From an uncultured Desulfobacterales bacterium (lineage in GTDB: Bacteria > Desulfobacterota > Desulfobacteria > Desulfobacterales > UBA11574): 6,977 nt of DNA. Both the position numbers and the translations under genes were made by a program. The stretch's first letter is position 1. Every line of letters begins with the position of its first letter. The notes under the pieces were generated by a model that was given only the letters and a program-made list of their open reading frames with translations, ran no database searches and was not told where the DNA came from. Where the stretch lies: assembly GCA_937925895.1 (NCBI GenBank), contig CALANC010000372.1:1-6977 (forward strand), in the 5' to 3' direction. Positions 1 to 6,421 of the stretch are shown in pieces.

Positions 1-256
1 TCTGGGCTGTACCCATTATCCGCTGCTGAAAGATAAAATACAAAGAAAAGCAGGAAAAAAAGTGACGATTATAGATTCTTCAAAAGCCGTTGCAAACAAA
101 GTAAAAGACTTTTTAGACACCCGTTCCGAAGCTGACCACATGTTGACTAAAAAAAGCGAGTTCAGACTTTTTGTTTCAGATATCACCGATCAATTTGAAC
201 GCCTGGCAAAGTCAACCCTCAAAAGAAACGTTTCTCTTGAATATGTCAAAATATAG
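1..256 (+). CDS. murI: Glutamate racemase, C-terminal fragment (5' end outside window)
   Basis: Glutamate racemase interconverts L- and D-glutamate in the cytoplasm without a cofactor and supplies D-glutamate for peptidoglycan. The reading frame is already open at base 2 and gives 84 residues before the TAG stop. It begins with LGCTHYPLL, the signature around the second catalytic cysteine (codon 8-10) and its neighbouring histidine (codon 14-16). Next comes GKKVTIIDSSKAVANKV, matching the conserved strand-helix 'V-x-(I/L)-I-D-S' region of the family, then a variable tail. A GTG at 62 could open a shorter frame, but that would exclude the catalytic motif and is not the real start. The gene is intact at its 3' end and converges on the dehydrogenase. 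The first catalytic cysteine and the N-terminal domain lie outside the window. The family assignment is secure from the motif; a related Asp/Glu racemase is the only realistic alternative. Confidence 0.93.
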   Translation, partial: LGCTHYPLLKDKIQRKAGKKVTIIDSSKAVANKVKDFLDTRSEADHMLTKKSEFRLFVSDITDQFERLAKSTLKRNVSLEYVKI

Positions 257-288
257 AGAATTTAAATAAATGTTCCCCATTTTTTGTT

Positions 289-358
289 CCGGAGTCTGAG
301 CCCCGACCCCTGACACCCGTGCCCTGATATCCGAGCTCTGACCCCTGATCCCCGGTCA
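289..358. repeat. Degenerate heptanucleotide tandem repeat, about 10 units
   Basis: Seventy bases divide exactly into ten 7-mers: CCGGAGT, CTGAGCC, CCGACCC, CTGACAC, CCGTGCC, CTGATAT, CCGAGCT, CTGACCC, CTGATCC and CCGGTCA. The consensus is close to CYGANCC. CTGA recurs at 296, 310, 324 and 338, a strict 14-base spacing, with CCG-type units in between and a further CTGA at 345. The block fills most of the space between the convergent murI and dehydrogenase genes, ending 6 bases from the dehydrogenase stop. It is markedly more C-rich than its surroundings. On the minus strand it contains only a weak 5-bp inverted pair (TGACC/GGTCA) and no GC stem followed by a T run, so I do not call it a terminator. 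The remaining bases 257-288 are AT-rich with a T6 run at 280-285 and no clear hairpin. Confidence 0.75.
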
Positions 359-364
359 TTCGTA

Positions 365-1393
365 TCAATCAATTGTTAACACCTTGGCACCCCGAATTTT
401 TCTATCTTTAAGTTCCATTAGGGCCGTATTAGCTTCTTCCAAAGGGAAGGTCTGAATTTCCGGTTTTATGGGAATCTCTGCAGCAATTTGTATGAATCCG
501 CTGACATCTTTTCTAGCGACATTGGCAACGCTTTTTATCTCCTTTTCCAACCAGAGATGCTCGGGATAATCTAGCTGTAATAAATACGCTTTGTCTCTTT
601 CCTCTTTACGGATGGCATTTATGACCAGCCTGCCACCACTTTTCAAATTTCTCAATGCCTCAACAACCGGTTTCCACGCAGGCGTGGTGTCAATAATGCA
701 GTCGAGTTTTTCGGGTGATTTTTCCTCCGTGTCCCCGGCCCACGTCGCCCCGAGTTCTCTGGCAAATTCTCTTTCTTTTTCACTCCTTGCAAAAACAAAA
801 ATTTTTATATGCTTATACTTATATGTGGCCATTTTAATGACAAGGTGTGCCGAAGCTCCGAAACCGGTAAGACCGAGGCTCTGGCCCTCCTTGATATTGG
901 TCAGATTTAAGGATCGAAATCCAATCGCTCCGGCACACAATAGGGGAGCAGCTTCAGAATCCGAAAAGACATCCGGAATGTTAAAGACGAAATCTTCCGA
1001 AACGGTCATATATTGAGCATAACCTCCGTTGGCATCTCTACCGGTTGCCTTGAATTTTTCACACAAGTTTTCTTTACCGACGTTACAATAATTACAGTTT
1101 CCACAGGCTGAAAAAATCCAGGCGACTCCCACCCTGTCCCCTAAGCTGAATTTACCGGCATTGACACCAGTGTCTTTTACTTTTCCGACAACCTGATGAC
1201 CCAACACTACCGGTAACCGCGGCGGAGGAGTTCTGCCTTCAATTTCATCTATCTCAGTATGGCAAACCCCACATGCCGAGACTTTTACCAATATCTCTTT
1301 TGCTCTGGGAACAGGATCCGGTAGATTCACAAGGTTCAAGGGGGTTCTGTTATCCTCGAGACTGCAAATTTCATTTAAAACCATGGCTTTCAT
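365..1393 (-). CDS. Zinc-dependent medium-chain alcohol dehydrogenase (adh_fam_2 / CAD2-like)
   Basis: This 342-residue protein is a cytoplasmic NAD(P)-dependent oxidoreductase of the MDR superfamily, interconverting an alcohol and its aldehyde; the substrate is unknown. The N-terminal GroES-like domain carries the catalytic zinc ligands C44 (GVCHTE), H66 (LGHQVVG) and C153 (LLCAGAIG). Four structural-zinc cysteines lie at 97, 100, 103 and 111. The Rossmann domain has the variant nucleotide loop GFGASAH at 177-183, which I recall as typical of the TIGR02822 group rather than the usual GxGxxG. R203-S204 after the second strand, with no acidic residue, suggest NADP(H) preference (inference). 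The residue after the zinc histidine is Gln, not the usual Glu. I chose ATG 1393 over in-frame GTG 1402 because the Shine-Dalgarno at 1404-1410 sits 10 bases from the ATG but only 1 from the GTG. The gene is complete and looks like a separate unit from glyS. Confidence 0.9.
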   Translation of the reverse strand: MKAMVLNEICSLEDNRTPLNLVNLPDPVPRAKEILVKVSACGVCHTEIDEIEGRTPPPRLPVVLGHQVVGKVKDTGVNAGKFSLGDRVGVAWIFSACGNCNYCNVGKENLCEKFKATGRDANGGYAQYMTVSEDFVFNIPDVFSDSEAAPLLCAGAIGFRSLNLTNIKEGQSLGLTGFGASAHLVIKMATYKYKHIKIFVFARSEKEREFARELGATWAGDTEEKSPEKLDCIIDTTPAWKPVVEALRNLKSGGRLVINAIRKEERDKAYLLQLDYPEHLWLEKEIKSVANVARKDVSGFIQIAAEIPIKPEIQTFPLEEANTALMELKDRKIRGAKVLTID

Positions 1394-1403
1394 TGTACAC
1401 ACA

Positions 1404-1410
1404 CCTTCCT
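1404..1410 (-). promoter_or_regulatory. Ribosome binding site of the alcohol dehydrogenase
   Basis: AGGAAGG on the minus strand lies 10 bases before ATG 1393 and only 1 base before GTG 1402. The spacing decides the start in favour of the ATG. Confidence 0.65.
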
Positions 1411-1432
1411 ATTCCCTTATTTTCGGTAAAAG

Positions 1433-1461
1433 TTTATTTGATTAAAACAACTCTAAGGCAA
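1433..1461 (-). promoter_or_regulatory. Weak candidate sigma-70 promoter for the alcohol dehydrogenase
   Basis: On the minus strand TTGCCT (1461-1456) is followed after 17 bases by AATAAA (1438-1433), about 40 bases before the ATG. It lies between the hairpin behind glyS and the dehydrogenase, where a promoter would be expected. The -10 match is poor (AATAAA against TATAAT) and the region is AT-rich, so this may be chance. Confidence 0.22.
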
Positions 1462-1490
1462 GATAAGAAACAGGGGAGAGTTAGTTAGAA

Positions 1491-1529
1491 GTAGCCTCCG
1501 GGTTTGTATGGAACAAAACCGGAGGCTAC
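1491..1529 (-). terminator. Strong hairpin behind glyS, terminator-like but without a T tract
   Basis: The 16-base arms at 1491-1506 and 1514-1529 pair with a single mismatch (1502 with 1518) around a 7-base loop. The outer 11 pairs, GTAGCCTCCGG against CCGGAGGCTAC, are perfect and GC-rich. The hairpin starts 5 bases after the glyS stop codon, the usual place for an intrinsic terminator of the glyQS transcript. However, the bases that follow it on the minus strand (TTCTAACTAACTCT) are not a proper U tract. It may be a weak or Rho-assisted terminator, an mRNA 3'-end stabiliser, or a copy of a dispersed palindrome. Confidence 0.55.
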
Positions 1530-1534
1530 GCAGG

Positions 1535-3613
1535 TTAAGTTGATATTTTTGAAAAATCTGCGACCGTCTCAAACATGTCTGCGATCTGTTTGAGCAGGCT
1601 CAGTCTGTTATTGCGAATCTTTGTATTCTTGTCCATGACCAGAACCCCGTCAAAAAAATCGTCGACCACATCTCGCAGAGAAGCGATCTCATGAAGTGCT
1701 TGTCCCAGGTCTTTTTTATCAATATTCTTTTTAACTTTGGCTTCAACTTTTTTAAAAGCAGAAAATAACTTGGACTCGGATTTATGCGTAAACAGACTTT
1801 TATTCACAGGTTTTGCTTTAAAATCCTTAGCCTTTTTTATGATATTCACCACCCGCTTGAAGGCAACGGCAAGCGGTTCGAAATCCGGAGCTGTTTTGAG
1901 ATCTTGTAGTGCCCGTACCCGACCCCACACCTCAGACACATTATCCGTTGATACGCTGGCAACAGCAGCGATAACATCTTTTGAAAATCCCTCCTCCGCC
2001 AGCTGATGCGTCATACGGTTATTCAAAAAGGTGGACACCTTGTCTGCAATTTCTCGATTTTTTCTGGTGCCTTTAATACCGAATAGCTTAAGGCTTTTCT
2101 CAATCATTCCTCGTGAGGAAAATGAAAAATCATTGTCGAGCATGATCTGGATAATGCCGAGGCCCTGTCGCCGAAGCGCATAAGGATCGGAAGCGCCGGT
2201 AGGAATAAGTCCCACGGAAAAGAAACCACAAATATTATCGATCTTATCCGCTATGGCCAAAATAGCACCGGTCAAAGTTTCGGGCAGTTGCCCCCCGGAA
2301 TAGATGGGACGGTAATGTTCTTCAATTGCAGCGGAGACGTTCTTGTGCTCTCCGGTGATATCGGCATAAACCCTTCCCATAATCCCCTGCAGCTTTGGGA
2401 ACTCTCCGACGACATGGCTGACAAGATCAGCCTTACACAAAAAAGCCGCCCTGGTTACTTGTTTTTTCAGCTTCGCGTCTTTTTTCGCAGCGTCTGCAAG
2501 AAATCCAGCAATCTTTTGAACCCGTTTAACCTTTTCATGCATGGAACCGAGCTTGGCCTGGAAAAGAACGCCTTTCAGTTTTTCAACCCTTTCTTTAGAG
2601 GACACGGCCAGATCACTTCTGTAAAAGAATTGAGCGTCTGCAAGACGAGCTCTCAGCACCCACTCGTGTCCGGTTGCCACCAGTTTCATATCTTTTGTAA
2701 GGGTATTGTTTACCGCAACAAAACAAGGCATCAGATTTCCCTTTCTGTTTATCACGGCAAAATATTTTTGGTGCTCACGCATTGCGGTAATTAATACTTC
2801 CCCTGGAACTTCCAAAAATTCCTTATCAAATTTTCCGGCAGTAGCCACCGGATATTCCACCAGGTTCTTCACGATGTCTACCAGTTCATCATCGGGCACC
2901 ACTTTCCCACCCACACTCTTGGCAGCCTTATCGATCTGTTTTTGAACATGTTTTCTACGTGCATCCAAATCGACCAGAACCTTTACAGAGCGTAAGGTCT
3001 TGATGTAATCCTTGGGCTCGGAAATTTTGACTTTGCCGGGATTCATAAAATAATGCCCGCGAGTAAACCTCCCACTTTTTGTATCTCCCAATTTAAAAGG
3101 TATGATCTTGTCTCCCAAGAGGGCGATTATCGTATGAATGGGCCTGGCAAATTCTATGTCCAGCTCGGCCCATTTCATAATTTTCGGAAATGGTGTTGCC
3201 AAGATCACTTCCGGCAGAATACTTTTCAGCAGAGTCGTTGTCGGAAGCCCGCGCTCTGTTATTTTTGCACATAGATACCGACCCTTGTCACTCTCCTTTA
3301 CCGTTAAATTACTCTCGGAAACCCCGACTTTTTCAGCAAATTTTATTGCTGCTACCGTAAGCTTGCCCTTGTCGTCATATCCGATCCTTTCAGGAGGCCC
3401 CAAAACCTCCGCAGTCATGGATTTCTGTTTTTCCGCAACCTTTTTTACTTCCACGGCAAGACGTCTCGGGGTCGCAAAAATTTTGGCACTCCCGTGATCA
3501 ATACGAGCATTGGTCATTTTTTGAAGTAATGTTGATGTCAAAGTTTCTAACGCCGGTTCAATGTAACCCGCCGGTATCTCTTCTGTCCCTATCTCAAGCA
3601 ATAAAGTTTTCAT
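1535..3613 (-). CDS. glyS: Glycyl-tRNA synthetase beta subunit
   Basis: GlyS is the tRNA-recognising subunit of the bacterial alpha2beta2 glycyl-tRNA synthetase, which works with GlyQ to charge tRNA-Gly in the cytoplasm. At 692 residues it is close to the E. coli protein (689). The N terminus has the family opening LLLEIGTEEIPA. Conserved blocks follow: FARPIH near 156, REHQKYFAV near 279-288, LRARLADAQFFY near 320-331, EFPKLQGIMG near 404-413 in the degenerate HD-like region, and PTGASDPYALRR near 471-482. The last 100 or so residues form the DALR-type anticodon-binding region. ATG 3613 is preferred to in-frame GTG 3619. It fits the family start and has AGGGG 5 bases upstream, although AAAGGA 8 bases before the GTG leaves some doubt. 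glyQ ends 22 bases upstream, and a strong hairpin follows the stop after 5 bases. Confidence 0.97.
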   Translation of the reverse strand: MKTLLLEIGTEEIPAGYIEPALETLTSTLLQKMTNARIDHGSAKIFATPRRLAVEVKKVAEKQKSMTAEVLGPPERIGYDDKGKLTVAAIKFAEKVGVSESNLTVKESDKGRYLCAKITERGLPTTTLLKSILPEVILATPFPKIMKWAELDIEFARPIHTIIALLGDKIIPFKLGDTKSGRFTRGHYFMNPGKVKISEPKDYIKTLRSVKVLVDLDARRKHVQKQIDKAAKSVGGKVVPDDELVDIVKNLVEYPVATAGKFDKEFLEVPGEVLITAMREHQKYFAVINRKGNLMPCFVAVNNTLTKDMKLVATGHEWVLRARLADAQFFYRSDLAVSSKERVEKLKGVLFQAKLGSMHEKVKRVQKIAGFLADAAKKDAKLKKQVTRAAFLCKADLVSHVVGEFPKLQGIMGRVYADITGEHKNVSAAIEEHYRPIYSGGQLPETLTGAILAIADKIDNICGFFSVGLIPTGASDPYALRRQGLGIIQIMLDNDFSFSSRGMIEKSLKLFGIKGTRKNREIADKVSTFLNNRMTHQLAEEGFSKDVIAAVASVSTDNVSEVWGRVRALQDLKTAPDFEPLAVAFKRVVNIIKKAKDFKAKPVNKSLFTHKSESKLFSAFKKVEAKVKKNIDKKDLGQALHEIASLRDVVDDFFDGVLVMDKNTKIRNNRLSLLKQIADMFETVADFSKIST

Positions 3614-3618
3614 ATCCA

Positions 3619-3623
3619 CCCCT
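3619..3623 (-). promoter_or_regulatory. Ribosome binding site of glyS
   Basis: AGGGG on the minus strand lies 5 bases before ATG 3613 and overlaps the alternative GTG at 3619, so it can only serve the ATG. A second purine patch, AAAGGA (3633-3628), would suit the GTG, which would add two residues. Confidence 0.5.
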
Positions 3624-3635
3624 GTTTTCCTTTAA

Positions 3636-4511
3636 TCATTTCTCTTTTTTCAACAGCGGATATCCCATTTTCTTCCTTTGCTCTAGATATCCTTCTGCAC
3701 AGGCTCTTGCTAGATTTCTTATACGTCCTATATAACTCGTTCTCTCCATAACGCTTATGGCACCACGAGCGTCCAAAAGATTAAATGTATGGGAGCACTT
3801 TAAGCACAACTCATAAGCAGGAAGAACCAAAGCCTCTTTAATCATGCTCTTAGACTCAGCTTCGTATTTATTAAAAAAATCCAGAAGCATACTTACATCT
3901 GACTTTTCAAAATTGTAAGTCGACTGTTCCACTTCTTGTTGATGATGAACATGACCATACGTTACATGATCGTTCCATTTAAGATCATACACATTGTCAA
4001 CGCCTTGCAAGTACATGGCAATGCGCTCCAGCCCGTAGGTGAGTTCCACGCTTATGGGAAACAATTCGACGCTGCCTGCAAGTTGAAAATAGGTGAATTG
4101 TGTAATTTCCATACCGTCCAGCCAGACCTCCCATCCAAGGCCGGACGCACCGAGTGTGGGAGATTCCCAGTCGTCCTCGACAAATCTAATATCATGTTCA
4201 AGTGGATCGACTCCCAGCACCTTCAGGCTCTGCAGATATTGTTCCTGAATATCATAAGGGGAAGGTTTTAGTATAACTTGATATTGGTAGTAATGCTGCA
4301 ACCGATTCGGATTTTCTCCGTAGCGGCCATCTGTCGGCCGTCTGGAGGGCTGGACATAAGCTACATCCCATGGCTCAGGGCCAAGCGCCCTGAGGAGAGT
4401 TGCTGGATGAAATGTTCCTGCGCCAACCTCTATGTCATAAGGTTGGGCAATCACACAGCCCTTTTTGGCCCAGAATTTCTCTAACGACATAATGACATCT
4501 TGAAAATTCAT
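3636..4511 (-). CDS. glyQ: Glycyl-tRNA synthetase alpha subunit
   Basis: GlyQ is the class II catalytic subunit that activates glycine with ATP and, together with GlyS, charges tRNA-Gly. The 291-residue sequence is near the usual length (about 300). It contains the family block [16 protein letters not shown] (residues 23-38), the motif 2 region with [14 protein letters not shown] (57-70) leading into [11 protein letters not shown] (73-83), [19 protein letters not shown] (112-130), and motif 3 [11 protein letters not shown] (156-166). The C-terminal helical part includes [20 protein letters not shown] and ends near the glyS start. The ATG has a clear GAGGA 7 bases upstream. The gene follows the GHMP kinase after 77 bases and precedes glyS by 22, so glyQS is one translational pair, possibly cotranscribed from recO or mgtE. 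No defects are seen. Confidence 0.98.
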   Translation of the reverse strand: MNFQDVIMSLEKFWAKKGCVIAQPYDIEVGAGTFHPATLLRALGPEPWDVAYVQPSRRPTDGRYGENPNRLQHYYQYQVILKPSPYDIQEQYLQSLKVLGVDPLEHDIRFVEDDWESPTLGASGLGWEVWLDGMEITQFTYFQLAGSVELFPISVELTYGLERIAMYLQGVDNVYDLKWNDHVTYGHVHHQQEVEQSTYNFEKSDVSMLLDFFNKYEAESKSMIKEALVLPAYELCLKCSHTFNLLDARGAISVMERTSYIGRIRNLARACAEGYLEQRKKMGYPLLKKEK

Positions 4512-4518
4512 CTTTTGT

Positions 4519-4523
4519 TCCTC
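4519..4523 (-). promoter_or_regulatory. Ribosome binding site of glyQ
   Basis: GAGGA on the minus strand is 7 bases from ATG 4511, a near-ideal position. No good -35/-10 pair is evident in the 77-base gap to the upstream kinase gene. Confidence 0.7.
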
Positions 4524-4554
4524 ACAAATTATTTAAAGGTTAACGTTCTTTAGT

Positions 4555-4584
4555 AATATTGTTTTGTCCTCGGCAAAAAATATT
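4555..4584 (-). other. AU-rich stem-loop in the kinase-glyQ intergenic gap
   Basis: On the minus strand AATATTTTTTG (4584-4574) pairs with CAAAACAATATT (4566-4555) with one bulged base, around the 7-base loop CCGAGGA. It lies 4 bases after the GHMP kinase stop and about 45 bases before glyQ. No T run follows the 3' arm, so it does not look like an intrinsic terminator. It could be an mRNA processing or stability element, or chance pairing in AT-rich DNA. Confidence 0.3.
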
Positions 4585-4588
4585 TCGG

Positions 4589-5650
4589 TCAGTCCTTTTC
4601 CTCACACAACAACCCTTTAGAATCAATCTTTACATCAAGCAGGCAGGCTTCATTTTTCGTTGAAAGAACTCTTTCCCATATACCTTTTAATTTGTCAATA
4701 TCTTCAATTTCACCTATTGCCCATATGCAGCCGCCACCACCTGCTCCAGTAAATCTGGCGCTGCAATTGTTTTCAACGGCTGATTCAACAAGATGTTCGC
4801 CCATTACATCCAGCACCTCAGGTGTCATCATCTTCCGGATAGCCATTTCTCTATTCATTGACGTCAAAGCATCGGAAAAATTCCCGTTGTCCAGCGCTTT
4901 GACAAACCTTGTCGTGCACAAGGCAATTTCTGCCCAAAGATCACGGTTATTGCCTGAAAGAAACTGGCGCACCCATTTATTGTTAATGTCTTTGGACTCG
5001 TGGGGAACGCCACAATAGGCAAGTAACAAGTGTTTTTTAAATTCATTGAACAGGTGTTCTTTAACAATAGCCCTTTTCCGAAAGGGGGCTTGGTCCGGAT
5101 TTGTTTGCCAATACCAGGCATTGACACCGCCATATACTGCTGCAAGCTGGTCTTGGAGTCCGCAAGGCACACCGGCCACACTTGCTTCTATCATATGGGC
5201 CAGTATTGCGATCTGTTGTCTGGAAAGTGGACGTGCACCGCTTTCCTTGCCAGCCTGTGACAATGCCGTAATAAGGGCAACAGCAGCTGAGGATGATCCT
5301 CCTAATGCGCTGCGAGGTGGCGAAGAAGAGTCAATATCGATATGAATTCCACCAGCTCTGAAATATGCCGCTACTGCAAACATAAGTCCCAACGGATGAT
5401 CAAATGGCGCTTCATCAAGAGGATATTCAGCACTTTCAAATCCCTTTGAAGACACCTTTACCAGGCTCTCATCATAGGGAAGAAGGCGTACCCTGGTCCT
5501 TAATCCAATTGCTATGTTGAATGTGCACGGAGAAAGATGACTCAGCGGGTAATAAAATGTGCTTATATCCAGTGTGCCCCCCATGTCTACTCTGCATGGA
5601 GCCGAGGCTTCTATATATTTTGCTTTCAGGGTGTTTTTCATAGGTCTCAT
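4589..5650 (-). CDS. GHMP-family small-molecule kinase, substrate unknown
   Basis: GHMP kinases are ATP-dependent cytoplasmic enzymes that phosphorylate sugars, mevalonate intermediates or homoserine. The 353-residue protein has an N-terminal block APCRVDMGGTLD (17-28) in the motif 1 position. The phosphate-binding motif 2 is PPRSALGGSSSAA (111-123). GLQDQLAAVYGG (164-175) contains the likely catalytic Asp167, and the C-terminal glycine motif 3 is FTGAGGGGC (300-308). The GGTLD and GxQDQ style and the SKDIN stretch (219-223) resemble heptose-7-phosphate or other sugar-1-kinase-like members more than mevalonate or homoserine kinases; the substrate cannot be read from sequence. The start at ATG 5650 is fixed by a near-perfect Shine-Dalgarno 2 bases upstream, which includes the recO stop. 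The open frame continues to 5806, but that extension lies inside recO and lacks family features. The gene is coupled to recO and precedes glyQ. Confidence 0.85.
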   Translation of the reverse strand: MRPMKNTLKAKYIEASAPCRVDMGGTLDISTFYYPLSHLSPCTFNIAIGLRTRVRLLPYDESLVKVSSKGFESAEYPLDEAPFDHPLGLMFAVAAYFRAGGIHIDIDSSSPPRSALGGSSSAAVALITALSQAGKESGARPLSRQQIAILAHMIEASVAGVPCGLQDQLAAVYGGVNAWYWQTNPDQAPFRKRAIVKEHLFNEFKKHLLLAYCGVPHESKDINNKWVRQFLSGNNRDLWAEIALCTTRFVKALDNGNFSDALTSMNREMAIRKMMTPEVLDVMGEHLVESAVENNCSARFTGAGGGGCIWAIGEIEDIDKLKGIWERVLSTKNEACLLDVKIDSKGLLCEEKD

Positions 5651-5652
5651 AT

Positions 5653-5663
5653 TCACCCCCTTA
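5653..5663 (-). promoter_or_regulatory. Near-perfect Shine-Dalgarno of the GHMP kinase containing the recO stop codon
   Basis: TAAGGGGGTGA on the minus strand matches the full anti-SD complement TAAGGAGGTGA at 10 of 11 positions. Its final TGA is the stop codon of recO, and the kinase ATG follows after two bases. Ribosomes terminating recO therefore sit on the initiation site of the kinase, which argues for coupled translation and fixes the kinase start. Confidence 0.8.
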
Positions 5664-6417
5664 TTTGACGCAAGAATGCCAGGCTCCGGGGCTCCTTCCC
5701 CAAATGATAAGGCACAAACGCTTCCAATAATTCCAAGCTTTCTCTTAAAGTCTGTGGAGCAAATCTGACCCTGGCAGCCCTTGCCAAATCCCCGCCTGCG
5801 ATCCACAAAAGCTGTTTGATGGTTCCCATCGAAAGAGATATCTTACACAAAGCAGTAGACACGCACGCTTGGCACACGAGGCCGCCTTTTGCAAGATCAA
5901 AACCGACCGTAGCTTTACCCATCTTATCCGTTTCAAGTCTACAGATGCTGCAACGTTTTAAGTTTGGATCAAGTCCGGCTGTTGCCATAAATCTAATTTG
6001 AAACAGAACAGATAGCTCTTCCTCGGATCGGCCGTCCAGATCGAGTTCTTCAAGGACATATTTGAACAGGTGATAAAGCTGAACCTGTTTTTGATTGTCT
6101 TCCATCCACTCATCGATCAATTCCGCCCAATAGCTGGCATAAGCTGTTTTGGTTATATTCGATCTGATCCCAGGGAATGGCTGTTTTAATGTTGCTTCCA
6201 GCAAAACGGGAAGTCCCTTACGCCGGCCGACGGACCAAACCACCTCCAATAATGAAAAAAGCTCCAAAACACCTGAAAATCGCTTGGTACTTTTTTTGGC
6301 AGATTTTGCAATAACTGAGAGCTTACCTTCTTTTAAGGTAAAAAAATTAACAATGAGATCATAATCGCCAAAATCGATGCGGCGGAGTATGATGGCAGGA
6401 GTGGAAAAGCTAGACAT
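5653..6417 (-). CDS. recO: DNA repair protein RecO
   Basis: RecO acts in the RecF pathway of recombinational repair, annealing strands and helping RecR load RecA on SSB-coated gaps. At 254 residues it matches the usual length (about 240-255). The N-terminal OB-fold begins with STPAIILRRIDFGDYDLIVNFFT (residues 5-27, typical of the family) and continues with GKLSVIAKSAKK (31-42) and FSGVLELFS (47-55). The helical C-terminal domain holds a four-cysteine zinc knuckle: C156, C159, C182 and C185. Some RecO proteins have this and others, such as E. coli's, do not. A TTG at 6474 would give 19 more residues, but these overlap mgtE and lack family character, so ATG 6417 is chosen. Its AGGG abuts the ATG directly. 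With the mgtE stop only 4 bases upstream, initiation probably relies on coupling. The stop overlaps the kinase ribosome binding site. Confidence 0.95.
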   Translation of the reverse strand: MSSFSTPAIILRRIDFGDYDLIVNFFTLKEGKLSVIAKSAKKSTKRFSGVLELFSLLEVVWSVGRRKGLPVLLEATLKQPFPGIRSNITKTAYASYWAELIDEWMEDNQKQVQLYHLFKYVLEELDLDGRSEEELSVLFQIRFMATAGLDPNLKRCSICRLETDKMGKATVGFDLAKGGLVCQACVSTALCKISLSMGTIKQLLWIAGGDLARAARVRFAPQTLRESLELLEAFVPYHLGKEPRSLAFLRQIRG

Positions 6418-6421
6418 CCCT

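Noticed and set aside
257..288. T6 run at 280-285 as a murI terminator
   Set aside because: No GC-rich stem precedes the T run on the plus strand, so an intrinsic terminator is not supported.
289..358. Possible CRISPR array
   Set aside because: The units are 7 bases long and directly adjoining, with no spacers and no nearby cas genes.
591..1016. A 141-codon open frame on the plus strand
   Set aside because: It is antisense to the alcohol dehydrogenase, whose zinc motifs show that the minus strand is the coding one.
2288..2794. A 168-codon open frame on the plus strand
   Set aside because: It is fully antisense to the well-conserved glyS, has no recognisable domain, and is explained by codon bias of the opposite strand.
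4864..5181. A 105-codon open frame on the minus strand inside the kinase gene
   Set aside because: It is an alternative frame within the GHMP kinase, without its own ribosome binding site or domain.
5651..5806. N-terminal extension of the GHMP kinase by 52 residues
   Set aside because: The extension overlaps the conserved recO 3' end in another frame, lacks GHMP features, and is made unnecessary by the strong Shine-Dalgarno just before ATG 5650.
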